Part shown: piece by piece, positions 41,355 through 49,540 of the stretch
Numbering within the stretch: position 1 is the stretch's first letter
Layout of the letters: each line of letters starts with the position of its first letter
NCBI RefSeq assembly: GCF_004028635.1
Contig: NZ_RQJW01000008.1
Span: 372,001 to 436,000 of the forward strand
DNA: 64,000 bases
Direction of reading: 5' to 3'
DNA from: Streptomyces cyaneus
GTDB lineage: Bacteria; Actinomycetota; Actinomycetes; Streptomycetales; Streptomycetaceae
Translations under genes and position numbers: made by a program
The notes under the pieces: generated by a model
Told to the model about the DNA's origin: nothing
Database searches by the model: none
What the model saw: the letters and a program-made list of their open reading frames with translations, nothing else

Positions 41355-42023
41355 ATGACAGAAAAAATTGGTGTGCTCGGCAAGAAGTCCGCACAGCTTA
41401 CGCAGCGTTCCGGCGTGGAACGCGTGGTGAATGCCCCCCTGCCCACCGTGTACGGGGAATTCCGCGCGATCGGTTACCTCGACCACGACCGCGGTGACGA
41501 ACAAGTGGCCCTCGTCTACGGCGAGATCGGCACGGACGACGTCCTGACCCGGCTGCACTCCGAGTGCCTGACCGGCGACGCGTTCGGCTCCCAGCACTGC
41601 GAGTGCGGCGACCAGCTGGCCTCCGCCTTGCGCGCGGTCGTCGCCGAAGGAAGCGGCATAGTCGTCTACTTGCGGGGCCACGAGGGTCGCGGCATCGGTC
41701 TGCTCGGCAAGCTGCGGGCGATGGCCCTGCAGGCGGAGGGCCTGGACACCGTCGAGGCCAACCTCGCGCTCGGCCTGCCGGTGGACGCCCGCGACTACGG
41801 CGTCGCCGCCGAGATCCTGCACGACCTGGGGGTGTCGAGCGTCCGCCTGATGTCGAACAACCCGCGCAAGCGCGAGGCGTTGCTGCGGCACGGCATCCAG
41901 GTGGCCGAGCAGGTCCCGCTGCTGATCCCGCCGTGCGAGAACAACATCACCTACCTGCGCACCAAGCGGGAGCGCCTCGACCACCACCTGCCCCATCTGG
42001 ACGCGGTCGCGCACCTGTCCTGA
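41355..42023 (+). CDS. GTP cyclohydrolase II paralogue, FAPy-forming type (Met in place of key Tyr)
   Basis: A 222-aa RibA-fold enzyme. Zinc ligands Cys71, Cys82 and Cys84 (HSECLTGDAFGSQHCECG) and the catalytic Arg region (RGHEGRGIGLL) are present. At the position of E. coli Tyr105 (KIRAYALQ) this protein has Met123 (KLRAMALQ). In S. coelicolor the paralogue with this Tyr-to-Met change (SCO6655, recalled) opens the GTP ring but keeps the formyl group, giving FAPy like archaeal GCH III. It therefore probably does not feed riboflavin directly. The protein is stand-alone, without a fused RibB domain. ATG 41355 has a weak AGGAACTGAAG upstream. Confidence 0.9.
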   Translation: MTEKIGVLGKKSAQLTQRSGVERVVNAPLPTVYGEFRAIGYLDHDRGDEQVALVYGEIGTDDVLTRLHSECLTGDAFGSQHCECGDQLASALRAVVAEGSGIVVYLRGHEGRGIGLLGKLRAMALQAEGLDTVEANLALGLPVDARDYGVAAEILHDLGVSSVRLMSNNPRKREALLRHGIQVAEQVPLLIPPCENNITYLRTKRERLDHHLPHLDAVAHLS

Positions 42024-42047
42024 TTTTCGTCTGCGGCAACGTCGTGG

Positions 42048-42083
42048 CTGGTCGCGCAGTTCCCCGCGCCCCTTTGGGGCGCT
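42048..42083. repeat. Inverted copy of the dispersed GC-rich repeat
   Basis: The segment after the GTP cyclohydrolase gene, read on the minus strand, contains AGGGGCGCGGGGAACTGCGC followed by GACCAGC. It differs at one base over about 27 from the core of the 95-bp repeat array at 34.2-34.5 kb. It also forms a stem (GCGCCCC/GGGGCGC) and may act as the terminator of the cluster. Confidence 0.75.
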
Positions 42084-42218
42084 GCTCGCCCGGCTGGGGC
42101 TGCGCCGTACGGCTGTGGAGTCCGACCGCGCGGAACCGTGTCCGCGTGGCAGAGTTTCCCGAGAGCCGGACCCGGCGACATCGTCTGCTACAACAGCGTC
42201 GGCCAAGGAGGTCCGCCC

Positions 42219-43364
42219 GTGAACACGAGCGCGAGTGTCGTCGTCATCGGAGGCGGTGTGATGGGCACCAGCATCGCCTACCACCTCGCCCGCGCCGGAG
42301 TACGGGACGTCGTCCTGGTCGAGCGGGACGAGCTGGCCTGCGGCTCCACCTCGAAGGCGGCCGGCGGGGTGCGGGCGCAGTTCTCCGACGAGCTGAACAT
42401 CCAGCTCGGGGCGCGCAGTCTGGAGGCGTTCGGCCGGTTCGAGGAGGAGACGGGGTACGACATCGGGCTGCACCGGGTCGGGTATCTGTTCCTGCTCTCC
42501 ACCGCGGAGGAGGTCGCCGGCTTCGAAGCGAGCGTCCAGCTGCAGAACTCCCTCGGTGTGCCGAGCCGGATGATCGACCCCGCCGAGGCGCAGCGGCTCT
42601 CCCCGCTGATCACCACCGACTCACTGCTGGCAGCCGCGTTCTCCCCGGACGACGGCCACTGCACCCCCGAGTCCGTGGTCCACGGCTATGCATCCGCCGC
42701 CCGCCGGTACGGGGCACAGATCCTGCGCCACACCGACGTCACCGGCATCGAACTGCGCGGCGACCGCATCACAGCCGTGACGACGACCATCGGCCGGATC
42801 GCCACCGGCACGGTGATCTGCGCGGCCGGCCCCTGGTCACGGGCGGTCGGGGCGATGGTCGGCGTGGACCTGCCGGTGGAGCCGCTGCGCCGCCAGATCG
42901 CGGTCACCGAACCGGTCGACGGCCTGCCGCCGAACCTGCCCATGACCATCGACTTCAGCACCAGCCTCTACTTCCACGGCGAGGGCCCAGGACTCCTCCT
43001 CGGCATGTCCGACCCCGACGAGCGGCCCGGTTTCGCCACCGACCCCCACGACCGGTGGATCCCTCGTCTGGCCGCCGCCATGGAGCACCGCGCCCCCGCC
43101 CTGCTCGACCTGCGCCGCACGGGCGGATGGGCGGGCCTGTACGAGGTCACCCCGGACCACAACGCGCTGATCGGCGAGGCGACTTCCGTATCCCGTTTCC
43201 TGTACGCGACCGGCTTCTCCGGCCACGGATTTCTGCAGGGACCGGCCGTCGGCGAGGTCGTCCGCGACCTGTACCTCGGCCGCGTACCCTTCGTGGACGT
43301 CAGCCCCTTGAGCGCCGGCCGGTTCGCGGCCGACGCCCCGCGCCCGGAGGCCAACCGCGTATGA
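42219..43364 (+). CDS. FAD-dependent amino acid oxidase (DAO/SoxB/GlyOx family)
   Basis: A 381-aa flavoprotein of the D-amino-acid oxidase superfamily. The N-terminal dinucleotide motif is VVVIGGGVMGTSIAYHLARA, and the FAD-associated segment KAAGGVRAQFSDELN follows. The C-terminus has GGWAGLYEVTPDHNALIG and TGFSGHGFLQGPAVG, typical of sarcosine oxidase/glycine oxidase-like enzymes. GTG 42219 has AAGGAGG at 7 nt. It overlaps the first saccharopine-dehydrogenase-like gene as ATGA, suggesting that its substrate is a secondary amine of lysine metabolism (saccharopine, pipecolate or a related imino acid); this is inference. Confidence 0.85.
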   Translation: MNTSASVVVIGGGVMGTSIAYHLARAGVRDVVLVERDELACGSTSKAAGGVRAQFSDELNIQLGARSLEAFGRFEEETGYDIGLHRVGYLFLLSTAEEVAGFEASVQLQNSLGVPSRMIDPAEAQRLSPLITTDSLLAAAFSPDDGHCTPESVVHGYASAARRYGAQILRHTDVTGIELRGDRITAVTTTIGRIATGTVICAAGPWSRAVGAMVGVDLPVEPLRRQIAVTEPVDGLPPNLPMTIDFSTSLYFHGEGPGLLLGMSDPDERPGFATDPHDRWIPRLAAAMEHRAPALLDLRRTGGWAGLYEVTPDHNALIGEATSVSRFLYATGFSGHGFLQGPAVGEVVRDLYLGRVPFVDVSPLSAGRFAADAPRPEANRV

Positions 43365-44422
43365 CCGATCTCCACCTGTGGCTGCGCCACGAGGTCCGTT
43401 CCACCGAGCGACGCACCCCGATCGTGCCGTCCGACGCCCGGCGGCTCGTCGAGAGCGGAGTGACGCTGACCGTCGAGGAGTCCCCGCAGCGGATCTTCCC
43501 CATCGAGGAGTACGAGGCGGCCGGCTGCCGTATCGCGCCCACCGGCTCCTGGGTGTCGGCCCCCGCGGACGTCGTCGTCATCGGGCTGAAGGAACTCCCG
43601 GACGGCCCAGCCGAACTGACGCACCGGCACATCTTTTTCGGCCACGCCTACAAGCAGCAGCCCGGCGCCGCGGACCTGCTCCGTCGGTTCGCCGACGGGG
43701 GCGGTGCCCTGCTCGATCTGGAGTACCTGGTGGACGACCAGGGCCGGCGCCTCGCCGCCTTCGGCTTCTGGGCCGGCTATCTCGGTGCCGCCCTGGCCGT
43801 CCTCCAGCACCGGGGCAGGCTGGTCGCGCCGCTGACCCCCACGTCGAAGGAGGAACTGGACGCGGCCCTCCAACCGGCCCCCGACGACGAGGAGTTCACC
43901 GCCCTCGTGATCGGCGCCCTGGGCCGCAGCGGCCGCGGCGCGTGCCTCGCGTTCCTGACCGCCGGCATCGAGGCCACGCCCTGGGACCTCGCCGAGACCC
44001 GCGACCTGGACCGCCCGGCCCTGCTGGCGCACGACGCGATGGTGAACGCCGTCCTCGCCACCACCCCCGTCCCGCCCTTCCTCCGCGAGCAGGACCTCGA
44101 CGACCCCGCCCGCCGACTGCGCACCCTCTGCGACGTCACCGTCGACGTCGGCTCCCCACTGAACGTCCTGCCGGTCTACGACCGCACCACCGAGTGGACC
44201 GAGCCCGTACGCCGCCTGCGCAAGGAGCCTGCGCTCGACCTCATCGCCATCGACAACCTGCCCTCCCTGCTGCCCCGGGAGTCCAGCACCGACTTCTCCT
44301 CGGCGCTGCTGCTCCAGCTGCTGGAGTTCGAGACGGGTGGGCCGTGGGGGCGCTGTCTGGACCGGTTCCACCAGGCCTGCCGTGAACTCGGCATCGCAGA
44401 AGGGGAGTTCCCCCATGTCTGA
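43361..44422 (+). CDS. Saccharopine dehydrogenase, lysine-forming type (LYS1-like)
   Basis: A 353-aa protein of the alanine dehydrogenase/PNT-related saccharopine dehydrogenase (NAD+, L-lysine-forming) group. The N-terminus LWLRHEVRSTERRTPIVPSD matches the R-x-E-x-K-x-x-E-x-R-x-x-L/I-x-P opening of this family. The nucleotide-binding part contains ALVIGALGRSGRGACLAF. It interconverts lysine + 2-oxoglutarate with saccharopine. It is placed between the FAD oxidase and the glutamate-forming partner, with overlapping starts and stops on both sides. Confidence 0.82.
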   Translation: MTDLHLWLRHEVRSTERRTPIVPSDARRLVESGVTLTVEESPQRIFPIEEYEAAGCRIAPTGSWVSAPADVVVIGLKELPDGPAELTHRHIFFGHAYKQQPGAADLLRRFADGGGALLDLEYLVDDQGRRLAAFGFWAGYLGAALAVLQHRGRLVAPLTPTSKEELDAALQPAPDDEEFTALVIGALGRSGRGACLAFLTAGIEATPWDLAETRDLDRPALLAHDAMVNAVLATTPVPPFLREQDLDDPARRLRTLCDVTVDVGSPLNVLPVYDRTTEWTEPVRRLRKEPALDLIAIDNLPSLLPRESSTDFSSALLLQLLEFETGGPWGRCLDRFHQACRELGIAEGEFPHV

Positions 44423-45596
44423 CCACTCCGCCGTGCCTGATCGTCCCGCACGCGTGCCCGCGAGCGGCACCGTCCACTGGGTGGGCGCCGGTCTGTCCAC
44501 CGGCAGCGGTCTGGCCCGGCTCTGCGACACCGCCGACCGCGTACGGCTGTGGCACCGCACCGAGGACCGCGCCGCCGACGCCCTGGCCCGACTGGGACTC
44601 ACCGGACGCGCCGAGCCCCGCGCCTACACGCTCCCCGCGCTCACGGCCGAACTGGCGCCCGGTGACGTCGTCGTATCGATGCTGCCCGCGCCGGAGCACG
44701 CCGCGATCCTGGCGGCCTGTATCCGGCAGCAGACGCACTTCGCCTGCTCCAGCTATGTGTCGGACGCGGTCGTGGAGCAGGTACCCGCGGCCGTCGCGGC
44801 CGGGCTCGTCGTCCTCACCGAGGCCGGCCTCGACCCGGGCATCGATCACCTCTTCGCCCACTGCCTCGTCGGCCGCGCCCGGGAGGCCGTCGGCGACGAC
44901 ACGGCAGCCTCGTACAGCCTGACGTCGTACTGCGGTGGCGTGCCCGCGGTTCCGAACGACTTCAAGTACCGCTTCAGCTGGGCGCCTGCCGGTGTGCTCA
45001 ACGCCCTGCGCTCACCGGCGCGTTATGTGCGCGACGGTGCCGAGACGGTCGCCGAGCGGCCGTGGGAGGTGACGCGGCGGCATGTGGTGGACGGGGAGGC
45101 GTTCGAGGTCTACCCCAACCGCGACAGCGTTCCGTTCGTCGAGCAGTACGGGCTGCCGCCGGCCTGGAAGCCGCAGGCCTTCGTGCGCGGCACGCTGCGT
45201 CTGGAGGGCTGGCTGCGTGCCTGGGACGCCGTCTTCGAGGAGCTGAAGGCCGGCGACGACGCCCGAATCGCCGCCCTGGCGGGGGAGTTGGCGGCGAAGT
45301 ACCCCACGACGGACGCCGACCGCGACCGCGTCGTCCTCGCCGTGTCGCTGGACGTGCGCGGCGGGGACGGGCGGGCGTGGTCCGGCAGTTACCTCCTCGA
45401 TCTGGTGGGCGACGAGGAGGAGAGCGCGATGGCCCGCTGTGTCTCCCGTCCCCTCGCCCTGGGCGTGCGCCACATCCTGGACGGCTCCCTGCCGGCGGGC
45501 CTGAGCCGTGCCGCCGAGACGGCGGCCCGCTCGGAGGAGTGGCTGCGCGAACTCGCGCTGGAGGGCGTGGAGTTCGCGCTGCGCGTGGACCGGTAG
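44415..45596 (+). CDS. Saccharopine dehydrogenase/reductase, glutamate-forming type (LYS9-like)
   Basis: A 393-aa saccharopine dehydrogenase-family protein. The Rossmann start (VHWVGAGLSTGSGLARLC) lies near residue 20, with DVVVSMLPAPEHAAI, HFACSSYVSD and EAGLDPGIDHLFAHCL, all hallmarks of the glutamate-forming enzyme that interconverts saccharopine with aminoadipate semialdehyde and glutamate. ATG 44415 follows GGGGAG and overlaps the previous stop by 8 bp. With the preceding gene it gives a bacterial version of the two-enzyme saccharopine route, which is rare outside eukaryotes. Confidence 0.83.
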   Translation: MSDHSAVPDRPARVPASGTVHWVGAGLSTGSGLARLCDTADRVRLWHRTEDRAADALARLGLTGRAEPRAYTLPALTAELAPGDVVVSMLPAPEHAAILAACIRQQTHFACSSYVSDAVVEQVPAAVAAGLVVLTEAGLDPGIDHLFAHCLVGRAREAVGDDTAASYSLTSYCGGVPAVPNDFKYRFSWAPAGVLNALRSPARYVRDGAETVAERPWEVTRRHVVDGEAFEVYPNRDSVPFVEQYGLPPAWKPQAFVRGTLRLEGWLRAWDAVFEELKAGDDARIAALAGELAAKYPTTDADRDRVVLAVSLDVRGGDGRAWSGSYLLDLVGDEEESAMARCVSRPLALGVRHILDGSLPAGLSRAAETAARSEEWLRELALEGVEFALRVDR

Positions 45597-45600
45597 GGGC

Positions 45601-46833
45601 TCAGTCGCCCGTGACGGCCTCGTGCACGAGCCGCTTGAGGTCCTGGAACATCGTGTGCGAGGTCCTCGGCCGCACCTGCGTCATGAACTGCACCGTCAGG
45701 TCGCGGCCCGGGTCGACCCAGAACGTGGTGGTCGCGACCCCGCTCCAGCCGTAGGTGCCGAGGCCGGCCGGGGCCCTCGTACGGGTCGGGTCGATCACCA
45801 CGGAGACGCCGAGGCCGAAGCCGAGGCCGTCGTTGCCGGGCTCGTCATGGGCGGGGCGGCTGCCGAAGGCGCGCAGGTCGACGCCGCCCGGGAGGTGGTT
45901 GGACGTCATCAGGTCCACGGTCCCGGGGGACAGCAGACGGGTGCCGTCGAGTTCGCCGCGGCGGCGCAGCAACTCCATGAAGCGGTGGACGTCGTGCGCG
46001 GAGGCCGCCATGCCGCCGCTGCCCGACAGGAAGCGGGGGCGGCCGTGCAGGGGGAGACCGGGGATCGGCTCGATGCCGCCGTCGTCGGTCTCGCCGTACA
46101 ACTCGGAGAGCCTGCCCGCCTGTTGGTCGCTCACGCAGAACCCGGCGTCGGTCATCCCGAGCGGCCCGAAGATGCGCTCGGCGAAGAACTCGTCGAGCGG
46201 CTGCCCGGACACGACCTCGATGACCCGGCCCAGGACGTTGGTGGCGACCGAGTAGTTCCACTGCGTCCCCGGCTCGAACTGCAGTGGCAGGCTCGCGTAC
46301 ACGTCGACCGTCCCGGCCAGGTCGGAGCCGGGCAGCACCGCCGAGTCCAGGTTGGCGTCGCGGTAGAGGGCGTCGACGGGGTGCGTGCGGTAGAAGGCGA
46401 AGGTCAGTCCGGCGGTGTGGGTCATCAGGTGCCGGATGCGTATCGGCCCGTCGGCCGGGCGGGTCACGGTGTCGGCGCCGGATCCGCTGACGTACACCCG
46501 AGGCTCGGCGAAGGCGGGCAGATGACGGTCGACCGGGTCGTCGAGCGACAGCTTGCCCTCCTCCACCAGCAGCAGCGCGGCCACCGAGGTGACCGGCTTG
46601 GTCATGGAGTAGATCCGCCACAACGTGTCGGCCTCGACGGGAAGCCCGGCCGCCAGGTCCCGGTGGCCGTGCGTGTTGAGGTGGGCGACGCGTCCACGGC
46701 GGGCGACGGACACCAGGTAGCCGGGCAGCCGCCCCTCGTCGACGTAGTGGGCGAAGTACTGGTCGAGGCGGTCCAGCGCCTTCCCGTCCAGCCCGACCTC
46801 GCCCGGGTCGACCTCTTGTGTCAGCAGTGCCAT
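45601..46833 (-). CDS. Beta-lactamase-fold serine hydrolase (class C / EstB-like)
   Basis: A 410-aa serine hydrolase of the class C beta-lactamase/esterase superfamily. The nucleophile motif S-x-x-K is IYSMTKPVTS, the second motif Y-x-N/S is WNYSVATN, and a late loop GYGWSG-like segment (LGTYGWSGVAT) stands for KTG. No signal peptide is visible, so it is probably an intracellular esterase rather than an antibiotic-degrading lactamase. ATG 46833 has GGAGGAG just upstream; longer frames have no ribosome site. It converges on the saccharopine operon with 4 bp between stops. Confidence 0.85.
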   Translation of the reverse strand: MALLTQEVDPGEVGLDGKALDRLDQYFAHYVDEGRLPGYLVSVARRGRVAHLNTHGHRDLAAGLPVEADTLWRIYSMTKPVTSVAALLLVEEGKLSLDDPVDRHLPAFAEPRVYVSGSGADTVTRPADGPIRIRHLMTHTAGLTFAFYRTHPVDALYRDANLDSAVLPGSDLAGTVDVYASLPLQFEPGTQWNYSVATNVLGRVIEVVSGQPLDEFFAERIFGPLGMTDAGFCVSDQQAGRLSELYGETDDGGIEPIPGLPLHGRPRFLSGSGGMAASAHDVHRFMELLRRRGELDGTRLLSPGTVDLMTSNHLPGGVDLRAFGSRPAHDEPGNDGLGFGLGVSVVIDPTRTRAPAGLGTYGWSGVATTTFWVDPGRDLTVQFMTQVRPRTSHTMFQDLKRLVHEAVTGD

Positions 46834-46898
46834 CGCTCTCCTCCGAATGCGTACGACGAGGTGCGCTCCGGCATACCCCGCCGGAACGGCCTCACATC

Positions 46899-48248
46899 TC
46901 ATCGTCCCGCAGGAACACGTGTACGGTCCTTCGATTGGCCATGATCGTCTCTTGCGGTACCGGGTCGTCCCGGCAGCTTGCGGCCCAGCGCCGCACCGGC
47001 CAGGGCGACGGCGGCCAGCACGCTCAGCGGCAGCTCAGGGCCACGGCCCGGCCCCATGAGGGCGGTCGCTGCGGCCACGCCCAGCACCGGCCCGAGGTTC
47101 ATCGCGGTCTGCTGCAGTCCGCCCGCCACCCCGGCCGACTCGACGGCGGCCTCGCGTACGACGACGTGGGTCGCCGCCACCATCACCGTGCCGAACCCGG
47201 CCCCCACCAGGGCGAACGCGGCGCAGAGGGCCGGCGTGGCCGACGCGCGGGACAAGGCGAGGATCCCGAGCGCGAGGACCGCCATCGCCGCCACGCTCGT
47301 ACGACGGGCCCCGGCCCGGCGCAGCAGCACCGCGCACGAGGCCGCCGCCGGCACCATCAGCACGGCCAGCGGCAGGCTGACCAGAGCGCTGCGGAACGGG
47401 TCCAGGCCGAGCGTGCCCTGCATCAGGAACGTGGCCACGAACAGCGCCCCCGACAGCGCCGCCGACGCGGCCACCAGCATGCCGAGCGCCGAACCGACCG
47501 CCGCCGAGCCGATTACGTCGGGCGGCAGGAGAGGGCTCGCGGTACGGCGCTCGTGCCGGACGAAGGCGGCGCCGGTGAGCGTGGCGGTCGCGGCCGTCCA
47601 GGGCCACCCCGGCAGCGCGACGAGCGCGTGGACCAGGCAGGCGAGGGGCACCGCGAGCAGGAGGGCGCCGGGCACGTCGAGCCGGGCGGGGGAGGTGGTG
47701 CGCGGGGACCGCACGGCGAGGGCGAGACCGCCGAAGACGAGGGCGGGCACGACGTTCAGCAGGAAAACGGCCCGCCACCCCGGCCCCGCCACCAGCGCAC
47801 CGCCAAGGACCGGCCCGGCAGCGGCCGCCACCCCGATCGCGGCGGTCCGTACGGCGATCGGCGTCCGCAGCCGGTCGGGCGGGTACGCGGCCCGCAGCAT
47901 GCCCAGCGTGGCCGGCTGCAACAGCGCCCCGAACACGCCCTGCACCACCCGCAAGCCGATCACCCAGCCGACACCGGGCGCCAGCGCGATACCGGCCGAC
48001 GCGGCCCCGAAGCCGAGCATGCCGATGCCGAAGACCCGATGGTGCCCGTACCGGTCCCCGAGCCGCCCGGCGAACACCAACAGGCTTGCCACCGCGATGA
48101 GATAACCGGTACTGGTCCACTGCACCTGCGCGAACGAGGCACCCAGGTCGCGTTGCAGAGTGGGCTGGGCGAGGGTCAGGACGGTCCCGTCGAGCGCGAC
48201 GATCACGGCGCCGGCGACACTGCTCGCGAGAGTGAGGCGGGGGTTCAT
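46899..48248 (-). CDS. MFS multidrug-type exporter (DHA2, 14-TM)
   Basis: A 449-aa drug:H+ antiporter-2-type facilitator. Motif C-like and motif A features include VALDGTVLTLAQPTLQRDLG, GRLGDRYGHHRVFGIGMLGF and the DHA2 pattern GPVLGGALV. ATG 48248 overlaps the stop of the TetR gene as ATGA, so both are in one transcript and under the regulator's own control. The substrate is probably a toxic small molecule that also binds the TetR protein. Confidence 0.88.
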   Translation of the reverse strand: MNPRLTLASSVAGAVIVALDGTVLTLAQPTLQRDLGASFAQVQWTSTGYLIAVASLLVFAGRLGDRYGHHRVFGIGMLGFGAASAGIALAPGVGWVIGLRVVQGVFGALLQPATLGMLRAAYPPDRLRTPIAVRTAAIGVAAAAGPVLGGALVAGPGWRAVFLLNVVPALVFGGLALAVRSPRTTSPARLDVPGALLLAVPLACLVHALVALPGWPWTAATATLTGAAFVRHERRTASPLLPPDVIGSAAVGSALGMLVAASAALSGALFVATFLMQGTLGLDPFRSALVSLPLAVLMVPAAASCAVLLRRAGARRTSVAAMAVLALGILALSRASATPALCAAFALVGAGFGTVMVAATHVVVREAAVESAGVAGGLQQTAMNLGPVLGVAAATALMGPGRGPELPLSVLAAVALAGAALGRKLPGRPGTARDDHGQSKDRTRVPAGR

Positions 48249-48850
48249 TCGCCCTCCTGCCCGAGATGCGCGTCCAGGGTCGAGTGCAGGAGGGGTGCGA
48301 AGTCGTCGGACCCCGTGGCGAGTTGGAGGCTGCCCCAGCCCCACAGCTGGGCGATGCCGTGGAGGTTGGCCCACAATGCGCCCGCGACGAGCCGGGCGTC
48401 GGCGCCGGGGCGGGCCCGGGCGACCAGGTCCACCAGGCGGCCGAAGAGGGGGAGACTGGTGTCCCGTAGGCCCAAGTGGCCACTCTCCAACAGGTCGTGA
48501 CGGAACATCAGCTCATACATGCCACGGTTGCTCAGCGCGAACTCCAGGTAGACACGCCCCAACGCGGTCAGCTCCGCCCGAGGGCTCGCCGTGTCGTCAC
48601 CGGCGCCGGCAGCCGCCGTCGCCCTTTTCGCCAGCTCGTCGAAGCCGCGCCGTGCGATGGCCGAGAGCAGCTCCAGGTGAGTGGGGAAGTAGCGGCGTGG
48701 TGCGCCGTGCGAGACGCCGGCCCGGCGGGCGATCTCCCGCAGGGTGAGCGCCTGGGCCCCTTCCCGGGTCACCAGATCCACGCCCGCGTCGACCAGCCGG
48801 GCCCGCAGCCCCGTATCGGATTCCTGCCTGTCGGATTCCTGCATAGACAC
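48245..48850 (-). CDS. TetR-family transcriptional repressor
   Basis: About 200 aa. The N-terminal helix-turn-helix (LTLREIARRAGVSHGAPRRY, about residues 36-55) is followed by an alpha-helical ligand domain of the TetR_C type (ELTALGRVYLEFALSNRGMY). The start may be GTG 48850 or ATG 48844. Two near-identical palindromes overlap and precede the start, so it should repress itself and the coupled exporter and perhaps the divergent PPOX gene. Confidence 0.9.
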   Translation of the reverse strand: MSMQESDRQESDTGLRARLVDAGVDLVTREGAQALTLREIARRAGVSHGAPRRYFPTHLELLSAIARRGFDELAKRATAAAGAGDDTASPRAELTALGRVYLEFALSNRGMYELMFRHDLLESGHLGLRDTSLPLFGRLVDLVARARPGADARLVAGALWANLHGIAQLWGWGSLQLATGSDDFAPLLHSTLDAHLGQEGE

Positions 48851-48880
48851 TGTCTACCATGATAGAGTAGACAGTGTCTA
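48844..48880. promoter_or_regulatory. Duplicated TetR operator
   Basis: Two 13-bp palindromes, TAGACAcTGTCTA (48844-48856) and TAGACAgTGTCTA (48868-48880), are centred 24 bp apart; together they form a perfect 14-bp inverted repeat with a 9-bp spacer. The first covers the TetR start codon. The layout suggests two repressor dimers on the same face, controlling the divergent PPOX gene as well. Confidence 0.85.
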
Positions 48881-48930
48881 CGAGTGCCTGGGAGGGAATG
48901 CGCAGGCACTCCGGCAGGGTTGATCCGGGT

Positions 48931-49380
48931 ATGACTGAGGACGCCACCCAGAACGCACTGCTCGCACTGCTCTCCGAGGGTCACGGCGGGGTGCTGGTCA
49001 CCCTCAAGCGCGACGGCCGGCCGCAGCTGTCGAACGTCAGCCACGCCTACTACCCCGACGAACAGATCATCCGCGTCTCCATCACCGACGACCGCGCCAA
49101 GACGCGCAATCTGCGCCGCGACCCCCGGGCGTCGTACCACGTCACGTCCCCCGACCGGTGGGCGTACGTCGTCGCCGAGGGCACGGCGGAGCTCTCGCCG
49201 GTCGCGAAGGATCCGTACGACGCCACGGTCGAGGAGCTCGTCCGTCTCTACCGGGACGTCCTGGGCGAGCACCCCGACTGGGAGGACTTCCGGACCGCGA
49301 TGGTCCGGGACGGGCGGCTGGTGCTGCGGTTGAACGTGGAACGGGCTTACGGGATTCCGAAGGGGGCCAACCGGGGGTGA
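48931..49380 (+). CDS. PPOX-class (pyridoxamine 5'-phosphate oxidase-fold) F420/flavin-dependent protein
   Basis: A 149-aa split-barrel protein of the Rv1155-like PPOX class. Features are GGVLVTLKRDGRPQLSNVSH, VSITDDRAKTRNLRRDPRA and a C-terminal LRLNVERAYG. Members bind F420 or FMN and reduce varied substrates. ATG 48931 is the family-like start (MTEDATQNALLALL). An in-frame ATG 48898 sits only about 3 nt from a GGGAGGGA and would add 11 residues. It is divergent from the TetR gene and shares the double operator. Confidence 0.85.
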   Translation: MTEDATQNALLALLSEGHGGVLVTLKRDGRPQLSNVSHAYYPDEQIIRVSITDDRAKTRNLRRDPRASYHVTSPDRWAYVVAEGTAELSPVAKDPYDATVEELVRLYRDVLGEHPDWEDFRTAMVRDGRLVLRLNVERAYGIPKGANRG

Positions 49381-49540
49381 GTCTGGGGTGAGCCTGGGGT
49401 GAGCCGGGGTGCGCGTCCCTCGCGCCTCCGTATGTGACAGGTGATGCTGCGTCACTTCCCCTCCGTCCGACTAGGGTTGATCCACAACGAGCCGAGCGGA
49501 GACGCGGGCGCGCGGCGGGACGGACGGGGGAGTGGACGGC

